Shown: positions 1 to 8,864, numbered from the stretch's first letter. The stretch: DNA of 13,174 nucleotides from Spirochaetales bacterium (GCA_023136785.1 JAGLQP010000016.1:1-13174); one strand, 5' to 3'. Notes: generated from the sequence alone by a model not told the origin. A program made the numbers and translations.

Positions 1-933
1 AGCCGCTTCCAGCACCTCCAGCGCGTTCAGGTCCGGATTGTTGCCGTTGACTATCGGCGGGGTCCACCCGGAGCCGAGGAGCATGGCGATCTGCTCGCCC
101 GACATCTGCTTGCGCACCGTGCCGGGATTCTGGGCGGTGACTCCGGGCGGGACGACTTTATGCTCGGTGACCAGCGAGGTGAAGAAGCGGAACGCCTCTT
201 TTGCCGCGGACGAAGAGAGGGCCGAGCACTTGTTCCCTTCCGTCAGGTACGCTCCGCCGTGACTGAACAGGATCGGCGTAACCCGCAACTCGAAACCCGG
301 GTCAATGGCTCCGATGGTCCCGAAACCCCAGCTGTCGATCTTCCCATCGTTGTCCCGGTCGCGGGTCAGCTTCTTGGCGTTGGCCAGGAATTGATCCCAG
401 GTCTCGGGAGCGGCACCCGGGTCGAGGCCTGCTTCTTTGTACAGGTTCTTGTTGTAGAACAGGACCATGGACATGAAGTCCCCCGGCATGGCAAAGAACT
501 TGCCGTCTTTCTTCATCAGCTCGAGGGTCTGGGGATACCAAGCGTCGGTGAATCCGGCTCCTTCGTTGTTGACAAACTGCGTAATGTCCTTCCCGTAGCC
601 CTTCTCGATGAAGGACTTTATCGAATAGGCATGAATGTGGAAGACATCCGGACCGGTTCGGGCTTCGATCTCCGTGGAATACTTGGTCTCCTTCTCCCCG
701 TAGGAGACGGTCTCCAGCTCCACCGTTATGGATGGATTCTCCGCTTCGAACAGGGAAGCGGCCTCTCTGAGAGCCTTCTCCCAGTGGGGCTCCGCCATGT
801 GCCAGTCCGAGAATACCAGGGTTACCGGACCTGCAGGTGCCTCTTTCTGGCCGGCGGACCACACAGGTACGGCCAGGCCGAAGGCCAGAAGCGCTGCGAC
901 AATTAGCAGGCAACTTCTTTTCACTGTTTTCAT
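1..933 (-). CDS. Sugar-type ABC transporter extracellular solute-binding protein (partial, 3' end off the window)
   Basis: The frame is open from an ATG at 933-931 to the window edge (311 codons, no stop). The protein starts with a Sec signal: basic residues (MKTVKR), a hydrophobic core, then a predicted cut around VWSA/GQKE. No cysteine is placed for lipidation; spirochaete binding proteins often show this GQKE pattern. The mature part reads like family 1 solute-binding proteins (SBP_bac_1): TLVFSDWH near residue 40, then GPDVFHIHAYS, FFAMPGDFMSMVLFYNKNLYKEAGL, PETWDQFLANAKKLT and GEQIAMLLGSGW. It should capture a sugar or similar small solute outside the inner membrane and deliver it to permease genes probably lying downstream, beyond position 1. 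An excellent Shine-Dalgarno (AGGAGGTGAGT) sits directly before the ATG. The gene is divergent from the GntR regulator at 1157, which likely controls it. The substrate cannot be read from the sequence. Confidence 0.93.
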   Translation of the reverse strand, partial: MKTVKRSCLLIVAALLAFGLAVPVWSAGQKEAPAGPVTLVFSDWHMAEPHWEKALREAASLFEAENPSITVELETVSYGEKETKYSTEIEARTGPDVFHIHAYSIKSFIEKGYGKDITQFVNNEGAGFTDAWYPQTLELMKKDGKFFAMPGDFMSMVLFYNKNLYKEAGLDPGAAPETWDQFLANAKKLTRDRDNDGKIDSWGFGTIGAIDPGFELRVTPILFSHGGAYLTEGNKCSALSSSAAKEAFRFFTSLVTEHKVVPPGVTAQNPGTVRKQMSGEQIAMLLGSGWTPPIVNGNNPDLNALEVLEAA

Positions 934-1007
934 ACTCACCTCCTGTTTATATTTTGAAATTCTTTACCTGGCTTCCTGGCCTCCTATTGCAGGACAGCCA
1001 GATATCT

Positions 1008-1035
1008 GATACATTAAACATTACCTCAATGTATC
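1008..1035. promoter_or_regulatory. Candidate operator: inverted repeat GATACATT-N12-AATGTATC
   Basis: Perfect 8-base arms at 1008-1015 and 1028-1035 are separated by 12 bases, so the half-site centres lie 20 bases (about two helical turns) apart. One arm is in the spacer and the other at the start site of the minus-strand promoter at 1018-1046. A second small palindrome, GTACC-TG-GGTAC, lies at 1053-1064 closer to the regulator gene. The position between a GntR gene and a transporter gene fits autoregulation plus control of the transporter. Binding is inferred. Confidence 0.45.
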
Positions 1036-1046
1036 GATCGTGTCAA
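1018..1046 (-). promoter_or_regulatory. Sigma70-type promoter of the solute-binding protein gene
   Basis: On the minus strand a perfect -35 TTGACA (1046-1041) is followed by a 17-base spacer and a -10 TAATGT (1023-1018). Transcription would start near 1011 and leave a leader of about 78 bases before the ATG at 933. The inverted repeat at 1008-1035 overlaps the spacer and the start region, as expected for repression. Prediction by eye only. Confidence 0.6.
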
Positions 1047-1156
1047 GAATTTGTACCTGGGTACTTCCTCTAGGAGGGGGAGCAGGAACTGTTGAACGTA
1101 CTGACAGGAAAGGCAACCAAGCTTGCGGAAACAGAAAAGGTCCCGAAAATAAAATT

Positions 1157-1825
1157 ATGGAAATCGAGTATCCAAGTCTCAGCGACAGAGTCTACGAGTA
1201 TCTCTGCAACCAGATAATCGAGGGAAACATCACCTACGGGGAACGGCTAAATATAAAGAAAACCTCGGAACAGCTGAACGTGAGCGTCACGCCGGTGCGA
1301 GATGCTTTGAAGAAGCTGGAGATGGAAAATGTCGTCCATATAAAACCACGGAGCAACTGCATCGTTACCGTTCCGACGAAAAAGTCTATCCTGGACGCTT
1401 TTGCGATGAGAGAACTCCTGGAGCTTCACGCTGTGGAACTAATCTATCAGACAATTGCACGAAAAGAACTGTCCCCAATGGGTGCGATTGTGAGCGACAT
1501 GGAGACGATAACCAAGGGAGAACGGACGAGAGACCAAATCAGTCAATATATACATCTTGACCAATTGTTCCACACCGAGTTGTGCACTCTGGCCGGGAAT
1601 GAGTATCTGCAAAAATTTTACCGGGAGGTCAATCTCCACCTGACCATGACCTTCATCTACAGAATCGGAACCCCCCCTGACATCGGTGAAACCTTCGAAG
1701 ACCATAAACGGATCGTGGAAAAGCTGACAGAGAATTCCTCTGAAAGCCTGGAACTGTTAGAAGCGCACCTCGAACGCAGCAAGAGTCATATAGTGAACGG
1801 GGAGCTGTTCCACTCCCTGGAGTAA
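1157..1825 (+). CDS. GntR-family transcriptional regulator, FCD subfamily
   Basis: This is a 222-aa protein with an N-terminal winged helix (residues about 5-72; the recognition region holds TSEQLNVSVTPVRDALKKLE) and a C-terminal all-helical FCD ligand-binding domain (about 78-210). Typical FCD metal-ligand positions are visible: D135 in LDQLFH, H183 in EDHKRI and H204 in EAHLERSK, with the usual AGN motif at 146-148. Such proteins sense small carboxylates or sugar acids and usually repress a neighbouring uptake or catabolic operon, here probably the divergent solute-binding protein. I chose the ATG at 1157 because family homology starts there. A longer in-frame GTG at 1040 would add 39 residues with no family resemblance. 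The chosen start has only a weak, distant A/G-rich Shine-Dalgarno. A strong AGGAGGGGG at 1072-1080 lies upstream without a well-placed in-frame start. Confidence 0.9.
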   Translation: MEIEYPSLSDRVYEYLCNQIIEGNITYGERLNIKKTSEQLNVSVTPVRDALKKLEMENVVHIKPRSNCIVTVPTKKSILDAFAMRELLELHAVELIYQTIARKELSPMGAIVSDMETITKGERTRDQISQYIHLDQLFHTELCTLAGNEYLQKFYREVNLHLTMTFIYRIGTPPDIGETFEDHKRIVEKLTENSSESLELLEAHLERSKSHIVNGELFHSLE

Positions 1826-1995
1826 CAACTTCCCGCCTCAGGATATAGATAGGTACCAGTTTTGCAGTAGACTTTCAGATGTTCAACGGCTCCTTTGTCT
1901 ATAGATTTTAGGTGATTCAAGTCTCTGCCTTGACACTAGAGCAAAATATTGGACTTCATCAACCCTTACTACAGGTATATCGAAGGAGAACGCAC

Positions 1996-3013
<1,018 letters not shown>

Positions 3014-3023
3014 GATTCTACCC

Positions 3024-4229
3024 TCAGTTCTCTAAAATCATGATCTCCACTCGGCGATTCTGTCGTCTGCCCCGCTCGGTGTTGTTCTCCGCCAGGGGCT
3101 CCCGGTGTCCCATTCCCCGGGTGGTCACCTGGATTGCCCGCAGCGCTCCAAAGGACAACAGATAATCTGCCACGGCTTTGGCCCGCTGCTCGGACAGACG
3201 CTGATGGTCTTTCTCCGTGTAGCCGGGAACCCGGGCCGTATGGCCGGTGATCAGAATGTCCCGGTCGGGATAATTTTTTAGAATCTCACCGATCTGCCGT
3301 AGTTTGCCCCGTTCCGATTCCCGCAGGTAGGCTGAGTTGGCTTCAAACCGGATGTTCTGAAGGCTCAAAGTAACCCCCTCCTCTTCCGCGGTTACCGTAG
3401 TGTCCTCCACTCCCCGCTCCTCGAGCTGCCTGGCGATATCCTGGGCAACCCGCTCCTTGTCCAACTCAGTCGACTCCAGCACCAGCCCTTCCGCGCTGCC
3501 GATATACTCCACCACCTGTCCGTCGGAGAGATAGAAAACGAAGTCGAACTCTTCGCTGTATGAATGGGGTTTCCCCTTCTCGTTGTCCCAGTAGTAGGTC
3601 TGTTCCGATTTCCCTTCGATTAGTACGGGGACTACTGCCTGACGGCTGCGCAGCCCCTCCAGCCTGTGCAGGATCTCGTATTCGATCGAGATCACCTCAA
3701 GCCTTCTTCCCTCTATCTCCTCGGTGCCGACATAGGTGTAGCGTACATCCATTGGAAAGCGTACCGGCCTGTCAATGGCAAAGCTGCGGCGCAGATCGTG
3801 GGCTTCCTCGCCGGGGGCATTCCAGCTGGTACCGGGGGAGATGTCCTCTTCGGGGAAGGTAGGCACGTTGCGAACCACGGGCATGAAATAGGCTTCGCCG
3901 ATATCGTAGCTGCCCAGCCGATCCCGCCAGAAGAGGGATTCGTACTCCTCGGTCAGAGAAAATGAGCTCTGCACCCCGTAGGAGCGTTCGGAGGTCAAGA
4001 AGGTCGCGGAGAGCAATCCCATCTCGTTCCGGACCGCTAGGGTGTCTACGGCTACCTTGTTGAGTATGTTGGCCTGGTGGGAAAGCTCCCCGTTTACGTA
4101 CACCTCCTCGTTTACCTCCGTAATCAGCCTGTACTTCTCGTCCTTCACATACTTGAAACGAAAGGTTTCTGCCACAAGCGAACTCAGGGACAGAAACATT
4201 GCGAGAACAATGATTAATCCTTTGCGCAT
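3024..4229 (-). CDS. OmpA-family envelope protein with spirochaete-type N-terminal domain
   Basis: This is a 401-aa protein with a clear Sec signal (residues 1-20, ending LSSLVA/ETF). A beta-rich N-terminal region of about 250 residues is not recognised. The C-terminal OmpA/MotB domain (about 287-398) shows IRFEANSAYL, ILITGHTA (329-332), LSEQRAKAVADYLLSFG (345-361), RGMGHREPLAENN and the closing NRRVEIMI. It probably tethers the outer envelope to peptidoglycan from the periplasm. The aspartate of the usual GHTD motif, which contacts diaminopimelate in Acinetobacter OmpA, is alanine here, while the partner arginine R349 is kept. Spirochaetes such as Treponema use ornithine instead of diaminopimelate, which may explain this. 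A Shine-Dalgarno AAGGGAG precedes the ATG. The gene ends 10 bases from ilvC, tail to tail. Confidence 0.88.
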   Translation of the reverse strand: MRKGLIIVLAMFLSLSSLVAETFRFKYVKDEKYRLITEVNEEVYVNGELSHQANILNKVAVDTLAVRNEMGLLSATFLTSERSYGVQSSFSLTEEYESLFWRDRLGSYDIGEAYFMPVVRNVPTFPEEDISPGTSWNAPGEEAHDLRRSFAIDRPVRFPMDVRYTYVGTEEIEGRRLEVISIEYEILHRLEGLRSRQAVVPVLIEGKSEQTYYWDNEKGKPHSYSEEFDFVFYLSDGQVVEYIGSAEGLVLESTELDKERVAQDIARQLEERGVEDTTVTAEEEGVTLSLQNIRFEANSAYLRESERGKLRQIGEILKNYPDRDILITGHTARVPGYTEKDHQRLSEQRAKAVADYLLSFGALRAIQVTTRGMGHREPLAENNTERGRRQNRRVEIMILEN

Positions 4230-4281
4230 GCGATACTCCCTTGGCCTTCAGTCTCTAATCTCATCATCGGCATTAGTTGAG

Positions 4282-4310
4282 CTTTTAACTTTTACGCCGC
4301 TCATTGACAA
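4282..4310 (-). promoter_or_regulatory. Candidate promoter of the OmpA-family gene
   Basis: On the minus strand, TTGTCA (4310-4305), 17 bases, then TAAAAG (4287-4282). It leaves a leader of about 45 bases before the ATG at 4229. Its -35 overlaps the -35 of the opposing promoter at 4304-4333. Moderate match, by eye only. Confidence 0.4.
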
Positions 4311-4333
4311 ACACACTGCATCTATTCTATTCT
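4304..4333 (+). promoter_or_regulatory. Candidate promoter of the DEAD-box-like gene and trmB
   Basis: A perfect -35 TTGACA (4304-4309) is followed by an 18-base spacer and TATTCT (4328-4333). The start would be near 4340, about 34 bases before the ATG at 4374. It overlaps the opposing promoter of the OmpA-family gene by seven bases. Confidence 0.45.
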
Positions 4334-4373
4334 TATCTACAAATCTACTATCGTTCTTTGGAAAAAAAAGGTT

Positions 4374-5909
4374 ATGGCACTAACGAAAGGAAAAAGGTCT
4401 TTCGGAAGTGCGGAGGCGTGGACGCTATTTCGTGAAGCTGGGTACACGAAACCGACTCATCTACAACAGCGGCTGATTCCTCTCATTCTCAAAGGAAAAG
4501 ACGTCGCCGTAGAAGGAGAGGGAGATTCCGGTAAGACTGCCGCTTTCATCCTACCCCTTTTGGTTAAGATTAAACGGGGAAAATCCGGGATAAAGGCGAT
4601 AGTCCTTACCTCCTCCACCGAAAACTCGCATAAGATATTTCGCGAGTTCAAGAGGTTTATCCGATCCGGGAAAAAGCCCTCGATTTTTGCCTTTGGCCTC
4701 GAGGGTTTGGAGAAAAAAGAGCACAGGATGCTTTCGCGAAACCCGGACGTGGTAATCGGTACCCCCAACAAGATGATCGATCATATTAGACGGGGAAACC
4801 TCCATTTTTCTGGTCTCCAGACGGTGGTTATTGAGAGGAGCGAGAACACTGAACATCCCGGTTTCATAGAAGATATCCTGTTCATTTTCTCCAAGCTTCC
4901 GCAGAAAAAACAGACAATACTCATTTCTTCTACTCTCGAAAAGGATAGTGAGAGACTAGTACCTCTATTGAGACGCCCCACTACGCTGCCGATGTCATCT
5001 TGGAGACAGCTCGCAGCTCCGGTTCGGGATCGATTTATCGAGGCCAACGGAGAGCAGAAGCTCTCGGCAGTTATCAAGCTCATCCTCACCGAACCGATGG
5101 AAAGCCTCCTGATTCAGAGTGCGGAACCAAAAGAGGCAATCAAGTTGAGCAAACAGATACGGAGCCAAAACTTGGACGCAGCGTTGCTGCTGGATACCTT
5201 GTCCCCCCAACAACAGAACAAGGTGTGTCAGAACTTCAGTGTGGGAAAGGTACCGATTCTGGTCAGCACCTTTGAGACTGCCCGCAAGAAAAACCTGAGG
5301 TGGGTATCCCACGTCATCAATCTGGCCGTACCCCCACGACCGGAGAACTACAAACCAAGATCGTTTGTTCTTGGACAGGCCATCACTCTTGGCACGGTCG
5401 AGGACTGCAATCGACTAAAGGAGAACCTGAAAGTGGAAGTAGAGAGAAGCGAACTGCCTTCGGAGGATCAGGTGTTTCGCGGTATGATTCAACAAATCGT
5501 GAAGAAAATCAAGGAAGAGGAAGATCCTCAGATCTTGAATCACTATCGCAGTATTATTCGCAAGAGCGTACCCCTCACCCTACGTTCTTATTTTGCAGCC
5601 TATCTGTTCAAACAGTCTCTGGCTGGAGGTAAGAAGAAGAGTTCCAAACGGGTGAGACTGTTCCTGAGCATGGGGAAAAACAGGAAGGTATTCCCCCAGG
5701 ACCTGATACAGCTTTTCATGGACCGACTCAAAGCGCAGAGATCTCAGATTCATGATATCAAGATTCTGGACAACTACTCTTTCATCGAGGTCGATCCCGC
5801 TCTTGGCGAACAGGCCATTAAAGAACTCTCCGGAATCGAGTTCAAAGGTCGAAAACTAACGGTCAACTATGCCCGCAAACGGGAGAACAGACGCGAAAGC
5901 GCCAAATGA
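4374..5909 (+). CDS. Degenerate DEAD-box RNA helicase-like protein with C-terminal DbpA RNA-binding domain
   Basis: This 511-aa protein keeps the two-RecA-lobe layout of DEAD-box helicases. There is a Q-motif-like GYTKPTHLQQRLIP (23-36) and an acceptable P-loop GEGDSGKT (48-55). Other motifs have decayed: PTREL is absent, motif Ib is GTPNKMIDHI, motif II DEAD is ERSE (154-157), and SAT is SST (185-187). Motif V is TFETARKKN (299-307). Motif VI YxHRxGRxxR is YKPRSFVLGQ (326-335), losing the arginine finger. The C-terminus (about 427-500) is a well-preserved DbpA-type RRM (RVRLFLSMGKNRKV, ILDNYSFIEVDP, IEFKGRKLTVNYARKR), which binds 23S rRNA hairpin 92 in DbpA. I infer an RNA-binding pseudo-helicase, perhaps a ribosome assembly factor. 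The reading frame is clean over 1.5 kb, so selection has kept it. The start has only a short AAGG, 3 bases upstream. The 3' end overlaps trmB by 41 bases. Confidence 0.87.
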   Translation: MALTKGKRSFGSAEAWTLFREAGYTKPTHLQQRLIPLILKGKDVAVEGEGDSGKTAAFILPLLVKIKRGKSGIKAIVLTSSTENSHKIFREFKRFIRSGKKPSIFAFGLEGLEKKEHRMLSRNPDVVIGTPNKMIDHIRRGNLHFSGLQTVVIERSENTEHPGFIEDILFIFSKLPQKKQTILISSTLEKDSERLVPLLRRPTTLPMSSWRQLAAPVRDRFIEANGEQKLSAVIKLILTEPMESLLIQSAEPKEAIKLSKQIRSQNLDAALLLDTLSPQQQNKVCQNFSVGKVPILVSTFETARKKNLRWVSHVINLAVPPRPENYKPRSFVLGQAITLGTVEDCNRLKENLKVEVERSELPSEDQVFRGMIQQIVKKIKEEEDPQILNHYRSIIRKSVPLTLRSYFAAYLFKQSLAGGKKKSSKRVRLFLSMGKNRKVFPQDLIQLFMDRLKAQRSQIHDIKILDNYSFIEVDPALGEQAIKELSGIEFKGRKLTVNYARKRENRRESAK

Positions 5910-6618
5910 CAGGGCGCAGAGTGAGGCAGGCGCGCACAGCGGGTCGAAGGAGCTCCTGCGTCCCGAAGATTTGCCGCAGGTGTTGCGGGCGGTTTCCCCG
6001 GATATCCCCCCATTAGACCCGAAAAACCACGCCCATCGGGGTGTGTTGGATCAAAAGTCCGACAGGTTCGAGAAACTCGAAGTCGAGATTGGCTGCGGAA
6101 ACGGCCATTTCATGATCGAGTACTGTCGGTTAAACCCTCTGAGTCTGTTCATCGGCGTGGAGATCAAAAAAAAGCGTTGCCTCAAAGCTCAGGCGAAAAT
6201 CGACAATCAAGACATCGCCAATGCCCGCGTTATTTACGGCAGCGCCGAGGAAGCGCTGCACTACCTGCCCGACGGCTCTGTGGACACCTTTCATCTGTAC
6301 TATCCCGACACATGGCCAAAGAGCAAACACAGGCGACGTCGTTTTCTGCGTAAAGAAAATATCGAGATGCTGCAGCGGAAACTGACGGTCGGTGGTTTGA
6401 TTTTTTTTGTAACCGATTTTTTCGATTACTATTTTCACACGAAGGTTCTCGTCCTCCTACAGGACGGACTCGAACTGTCCTCAAAAACGCCCAGCGAGTC
6501 CATCTTTCAGTCCATGTTTGCCAAGAGATTCCTGGATATGGGCAAAGGGGTGCACGTACTGGCGGCCCGCAAAAAGCGGCAATCCCCAGGGGAGGAGAAA
6601 CCCGTGATCAGCGAATGA
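5869..6618 (+). CDS. trmB: tRNA (guanine-N7-)-methyltransferase
   Basis: This enzyme transfers a methyl group from SAM to G46 in the variable loop of tRNAs. The 249-aa protein has the SAM-binding motif LEVEIGCGNGHF (70-81), the acidic end of strand 2 GVEIKKKR, the family signature YYPDTWPKSKHRRRR (144-158, usually FPDPWPKKRHHKRR) and VTDFFDYY (181-188). The usual C-terminal TxFE motif is weak here (SMFAKRF). The first 65 residues are a poorly conserved, polar leader. The ATG at 5869 lies inside the upstream helicase-like gene (41-base overlap) and has no clear Shine-Dalgarno, so translational coupling is likely. An internal GTG near 5980 is a less likely alternative. The pairing with an RNA-binding protein suggests an RNA-processing operon. 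Its stop overlaps the opposing membrane-protein gene by 11 bases. Confidence 0.92.
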   Translation: MPANGRTDAKAPNDRAQSEAGAHSGSKELLRPEDLPQVLRAVSPDIPPLDPKNHAHRGVLDQKSDRFEKLEVEIGCGNGHFMIEYCRLNPLSLFIGVEIKKKRCLKAQAKIDNQDIANARVIYGSAEEALHYLPDGSVDTFHLYYPDTWPKSKHRRRRFLRKENIEMLQRKLTVGGLIFFVTDFFDYYFHTKVLVLLQDGLELSSKTPSESIFQSMFAKRFLDMGKGVHVLAARKKRQSPGEEKPVISE

Positions 6619-7804
6619 CCTGATGCCAAACGAGCAGCAGGAGAAATAGATTCAGCGCCAAAGCGGAAAAAACACACACAGCGGAGAGATATTCAAACAA
6701 ACGAGCCCGGCGACTGCAACTCTCGGCGAGCATCGCGGGATTGCCCATTACCAGCACGAGTTCCGCCATAGGATCCTGCGGCGCCTCCATCCACCGCTGA
6801 TCTTCCTTCTCTTTGTAAGCACCGAAAAGGAGGTATTCTTCTATCTTTCCTCTTTCTATGGAGGGGATGTTCCCGCCACGGATTTTCAGCTCCCCCTTTA
6901 TCAACAAATTGGCGTCTTGAGTACACAGATAGGCTTCTCCCGTGGGTAGCGTTATGACCGTCTCTCGGCTCGCCCCCTCCGAATCCTTGTAGTAGCGCAA
7001 GGGAAGACGCAGCAGATCCCGCTGCGCCCTCAACAGTCTGGCCCGCTTCCAGAAAAAACGGTACAGATAGTAGAGGATAAATCCCGGCGGCAGCAGTCCG
7101 GAGATAGGGAAGAATGCCAAAGAAAGGGCGAACAGGGGGGGTAAACCGGAAGGTGTCGAGCGCATGAAAATGTAGGCCAGTAAAAGCATACAGAAGGATC
7201 CGGTCAGCAGGGAGACAAGGGTGAACTGATTCCAGTACTCGTTTCTCTGCCTTCCCCCCCAAATAGCCCGTTGCACTATTGTCCGCTGCTCTCCATCGTA
7301 GAGAACAACCAGAAGCGGGTCTTTAACCCGGGATCGAAAAACCGCTCTATCCTCAACCGAATAGAGAGGTCCGGCGATAAACATCTGGGTCCCTGCGGGA
7401 AGGGAAAAGACCTGATCCCAGGAGACCAAGGCCGGCTGCTCGTCAGGTATCACCTCCTCCAGACGTTCCACCGGTAGTGTCTGGGCTTTAGTGGAGAAAG
7501 AGGGAAGAAAGTACAGTTTTGCCGACTGTAGATCGACTTCGACCGTAAAACCGCCGGTGTTGATCCAGATTCTGTTTTCGCCCTGAATGGCCTCGAGTTG
7601 CCCAAACACACGGTACCTGCCTGGAACATCTGCCCGACGAGACAAATCAGAATAGCTTAAAAAAGGAAATAGCGAACTCTCCTGTATGCGTCGACGAAAC
7701 AAGCGCCACCGGGATCGAACGGAAAAAGCCCCGATTCCCGGAATGAGTCCAAAGAAGAGGAAGGCTGCAGCGAATACCAGGATGATTAAATACAGCTCAT
7801 GCAT
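6608..7804 (-). CDS. Membrane protein of unknown function, four predicted TM segments
   Basis: This 398-aa protein is not assigned to a family. Predicted membrane spans are residues 4-26, 193-213, 222-248 and 371-393. A soluble region of about 165 residues sits between spans 1 and 2 (PGRYRVFGQLEAIQGENRIW, then AGTQMFIAGPLYSVEDRAVF and KDPLLVVLYDG). A second soluble region of about 120 residues lies between spans 3 and 4 (ETVITLPTGEAYLCTQDANLLIKGELKI). The first region has short beta-rich, OB-like stretches. A distant relation to GIDE-type membrane proteins is possible but unproven. Basic clusters after spans 1 and 3 suggest these ends face the cytoplasm. The ATG at 7804 has a weak GGGA upstream. 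Tail-to-tail overlap with trmB is 11 bases. Confidence 0.8.
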   Translation of the reverse strand: MHELYLIILVFAAAFLFFGLIPGIGAFSVRSRWRLFRRRIQESSLFPFLSYSDLSRRADVPGRYRVFGQLEAIQGENRIWINTGGFTVEVDLQSAKLYFLPSFSTKAQTLPVERLEEVIPDEQPALVSWDQVFSLPAGTQMFIAGPLYSVEDRAVFRSRVKDPLLVVLYDGEQRTIVQRAIWGGRQRNEYWNQFTLVSLLTGSFCMLLLAYIFMRSTPSGLPPLFALSLAFFPISGLLPPGFILYYLYRFFWKRARLLRAQRDLLRLPLRYYKDSEGASRETVITLPTGEAYLCTQDANLLIKGELKIRGGNIPSIERGKIEEYLLFGAYKEKEDQRWMEAPQDPMAELVLVMGNPAMLAESCSRRARLFEYLSAVCVFSALALNLFLLLLVWHQVIR

Positions 7805-7895
7805 CGTGTCCCAACTCGAAAATTATGAAACCCTATGCAGGGGCGTTGTCCTCAGGTTGTCAAAGCCCGGCATTTTGAGTAGTCTGTAGCTTACC

Positions 7896-8573
7896 ATGAT
7901 AGAAAGATTAAAAGTAGGTCCCATGGAGACCAACTGCTACATCTACTCCAACGGTAAAAAAGAATGCATCGTCATCGATCCCGGCGGCAGTGAGTTAAGG
8001 ATCGTGTCCAGCATAAATATGCTGAAGATGATTCCGGCCGGTATCGCACTGACCCATGGGCATTTTGACCACACCGCCTCTGCGGGAAAACTAAAGAATT
8101 TTTACGGTAAAGAGGGGATAGATATTCCTATCGCCATCCATAAGGCGGATAAAAATTTCCTTGGTAAAAAAGCGGAAAAAACCAATCGGGAGACCCTGGT
8201 AGATCTCGGCTTGCCGGACCCGGACGAGTTTCTGGACTTTTTCTCCGATCTTCCCGAGCCGGATCTAATTCTCAAAGAAGGGGATACAGTTTTCAACACG
8301 AATCTTGTGGTACTGGAAACGCCTGGACACACAAAAGGGAGCATCTGCCTGTACAGCGAGAAAGACAGTCTTGTGTTTTCCGGGGACAGTTTGTTCTTTA
8401 TGGGCATCGGTAGAACAGATCTGCCCGGAGGCGATGAGAAAACCCTCCTCGATGTTGTCCGTAGTAAGATCCTGACCCTGCCGCCGGAAACCCGGGTATT
8501 TCCCGGTCACGGACTGGACACAACAATCGAGAGAGAAATCAAGGGCAATCCGTTTTTTCGCTTTGCCCATTAG
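7896..8573 (+). CDS. Metallo-beta-lactamase fold hydrolase, glyoxalase II-like
   Basis: This is a 225-aa single-domain MBL protein. The metal-binding set is complete: THGHFDH (H54, H56, D58, H59), H145 in ETPGHTKGS, D164 in SGDSLF and H205 in FPGHG, so two metal ions can be bound. The N-terminal METNCYIYS and IDPGG, together with GRTDLPGGD, match the short YcbL/GloB-like thioesterase group. The likely reaction is hydrolysis of a thioester such as S-lactoylglutathione or a related bacillithiol or CoA adduct; the true substrate is unknown. The C-terminal substrate domain of full glyoxalase II is absent. No good Shine-Dalgarno precedes the ATG. The start is chosen because family homology begins at MIERLKVGPMETN. 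It is divergent from the membrane protein gene (91-base gap) and ends 12 bases from the next opposing gene. Confidence 0.9.
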   Translation: MIERLKVGPMETNCYIYSNGKKECIVIDPGGSELRIVSSINMLKMIPAGIALTHGHFDHTASAGKLKNFYGKEGIDIPIAIHKADKNFLGKKAEKTNRETLVDLGLPDPDEFLDFFSDLPEPDLILKEGDTVFNTNLVVLETPGHTKGSICLYSEKDSLVFSGDSLFFMGIGRTDLPGGDEKTLLDVVRSKILTLPPETRVFPGHGLDTTIEREIKGNPFFRFAH

Positions 8574-8585
8574 GTAGGCGGGGCA

Positions 8586-8841
8586 CTACACCCCACAGGG
8601 TAAATCTTCCCCTTCCCCATGCTCGAGGAGTATTCCCTTGATGTGGGGATGATGAAACACCCTCTCCAATCCGCATTGCGGGCAGGGTTCCTCCATATAT
8701 ACAGTATCCACGATAATCTCATGTAGGTCTTCAAGCTCCGCGGGTTTGAGCAGATAGAAGCTCTGATGCACTCCCGCGAGGTTGGAAAACATCCTCTGCA
8801 ATGAGTTGCTTGTTCGCCGGGTAGATGTAGGATTTTTTCAC
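8586..8841 (-). pseudogene. Small unknown protein with a CPxCG motif, apparently frameshifted
   Basis: The C-terminal part is open from about 8801 and ends GGV-TAG at 8586. It reads SNLAGVHQSFYLLKPAELED, then HEIIVDTVYMEEPCPQCGLE. There is no good start in that frame: a stop sits just upstream and only a TTG is available. In the neighbouring frame, a GTG at 8841-8839 begins MKKSYIYPANKQLIAEDV and then loses sense after the run of four A (8786-8789 on the plus strand). Deleting one base of that run joins the two into an 84-residue protein. The PCPQCG pair could be half of a zinc site. I do not recognise the family. The GTG lies 23 bases after the stop of the upstream gene (8865), so it is probably the third gene of the dksA-like operon. 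Confidence 0.5.
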
Positions 8842-8864
8842 GGATGGAAACAGTATGTAACGGC

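Noticed and set aside
302..913. Long open frame on the minus strand overlapping the solute-binding gene
   Set aside because: It is a shadow in another frame of the real gene at 1-933, whose translation has a signal peptide and family motifs.
1040..1156. Longer GntR start at GTG 1040
   Set aside because: The extra 39 residues are low in homology, lie across the operator region and lack a Shine-Dalgarno at that GTG.
1930..1960. Promoter for ilvC at TTGACA 1930-1935
   Set aside because: No acceptable -10 hexamer lies 15-19 bases downstream.
8576..8605. Intrinsic terminator between the MBL gene and the small unknown gene
   Set aside because: GGGG/CCCC can pair weakly around a 7-base loop, but there is no U-run on either strand.
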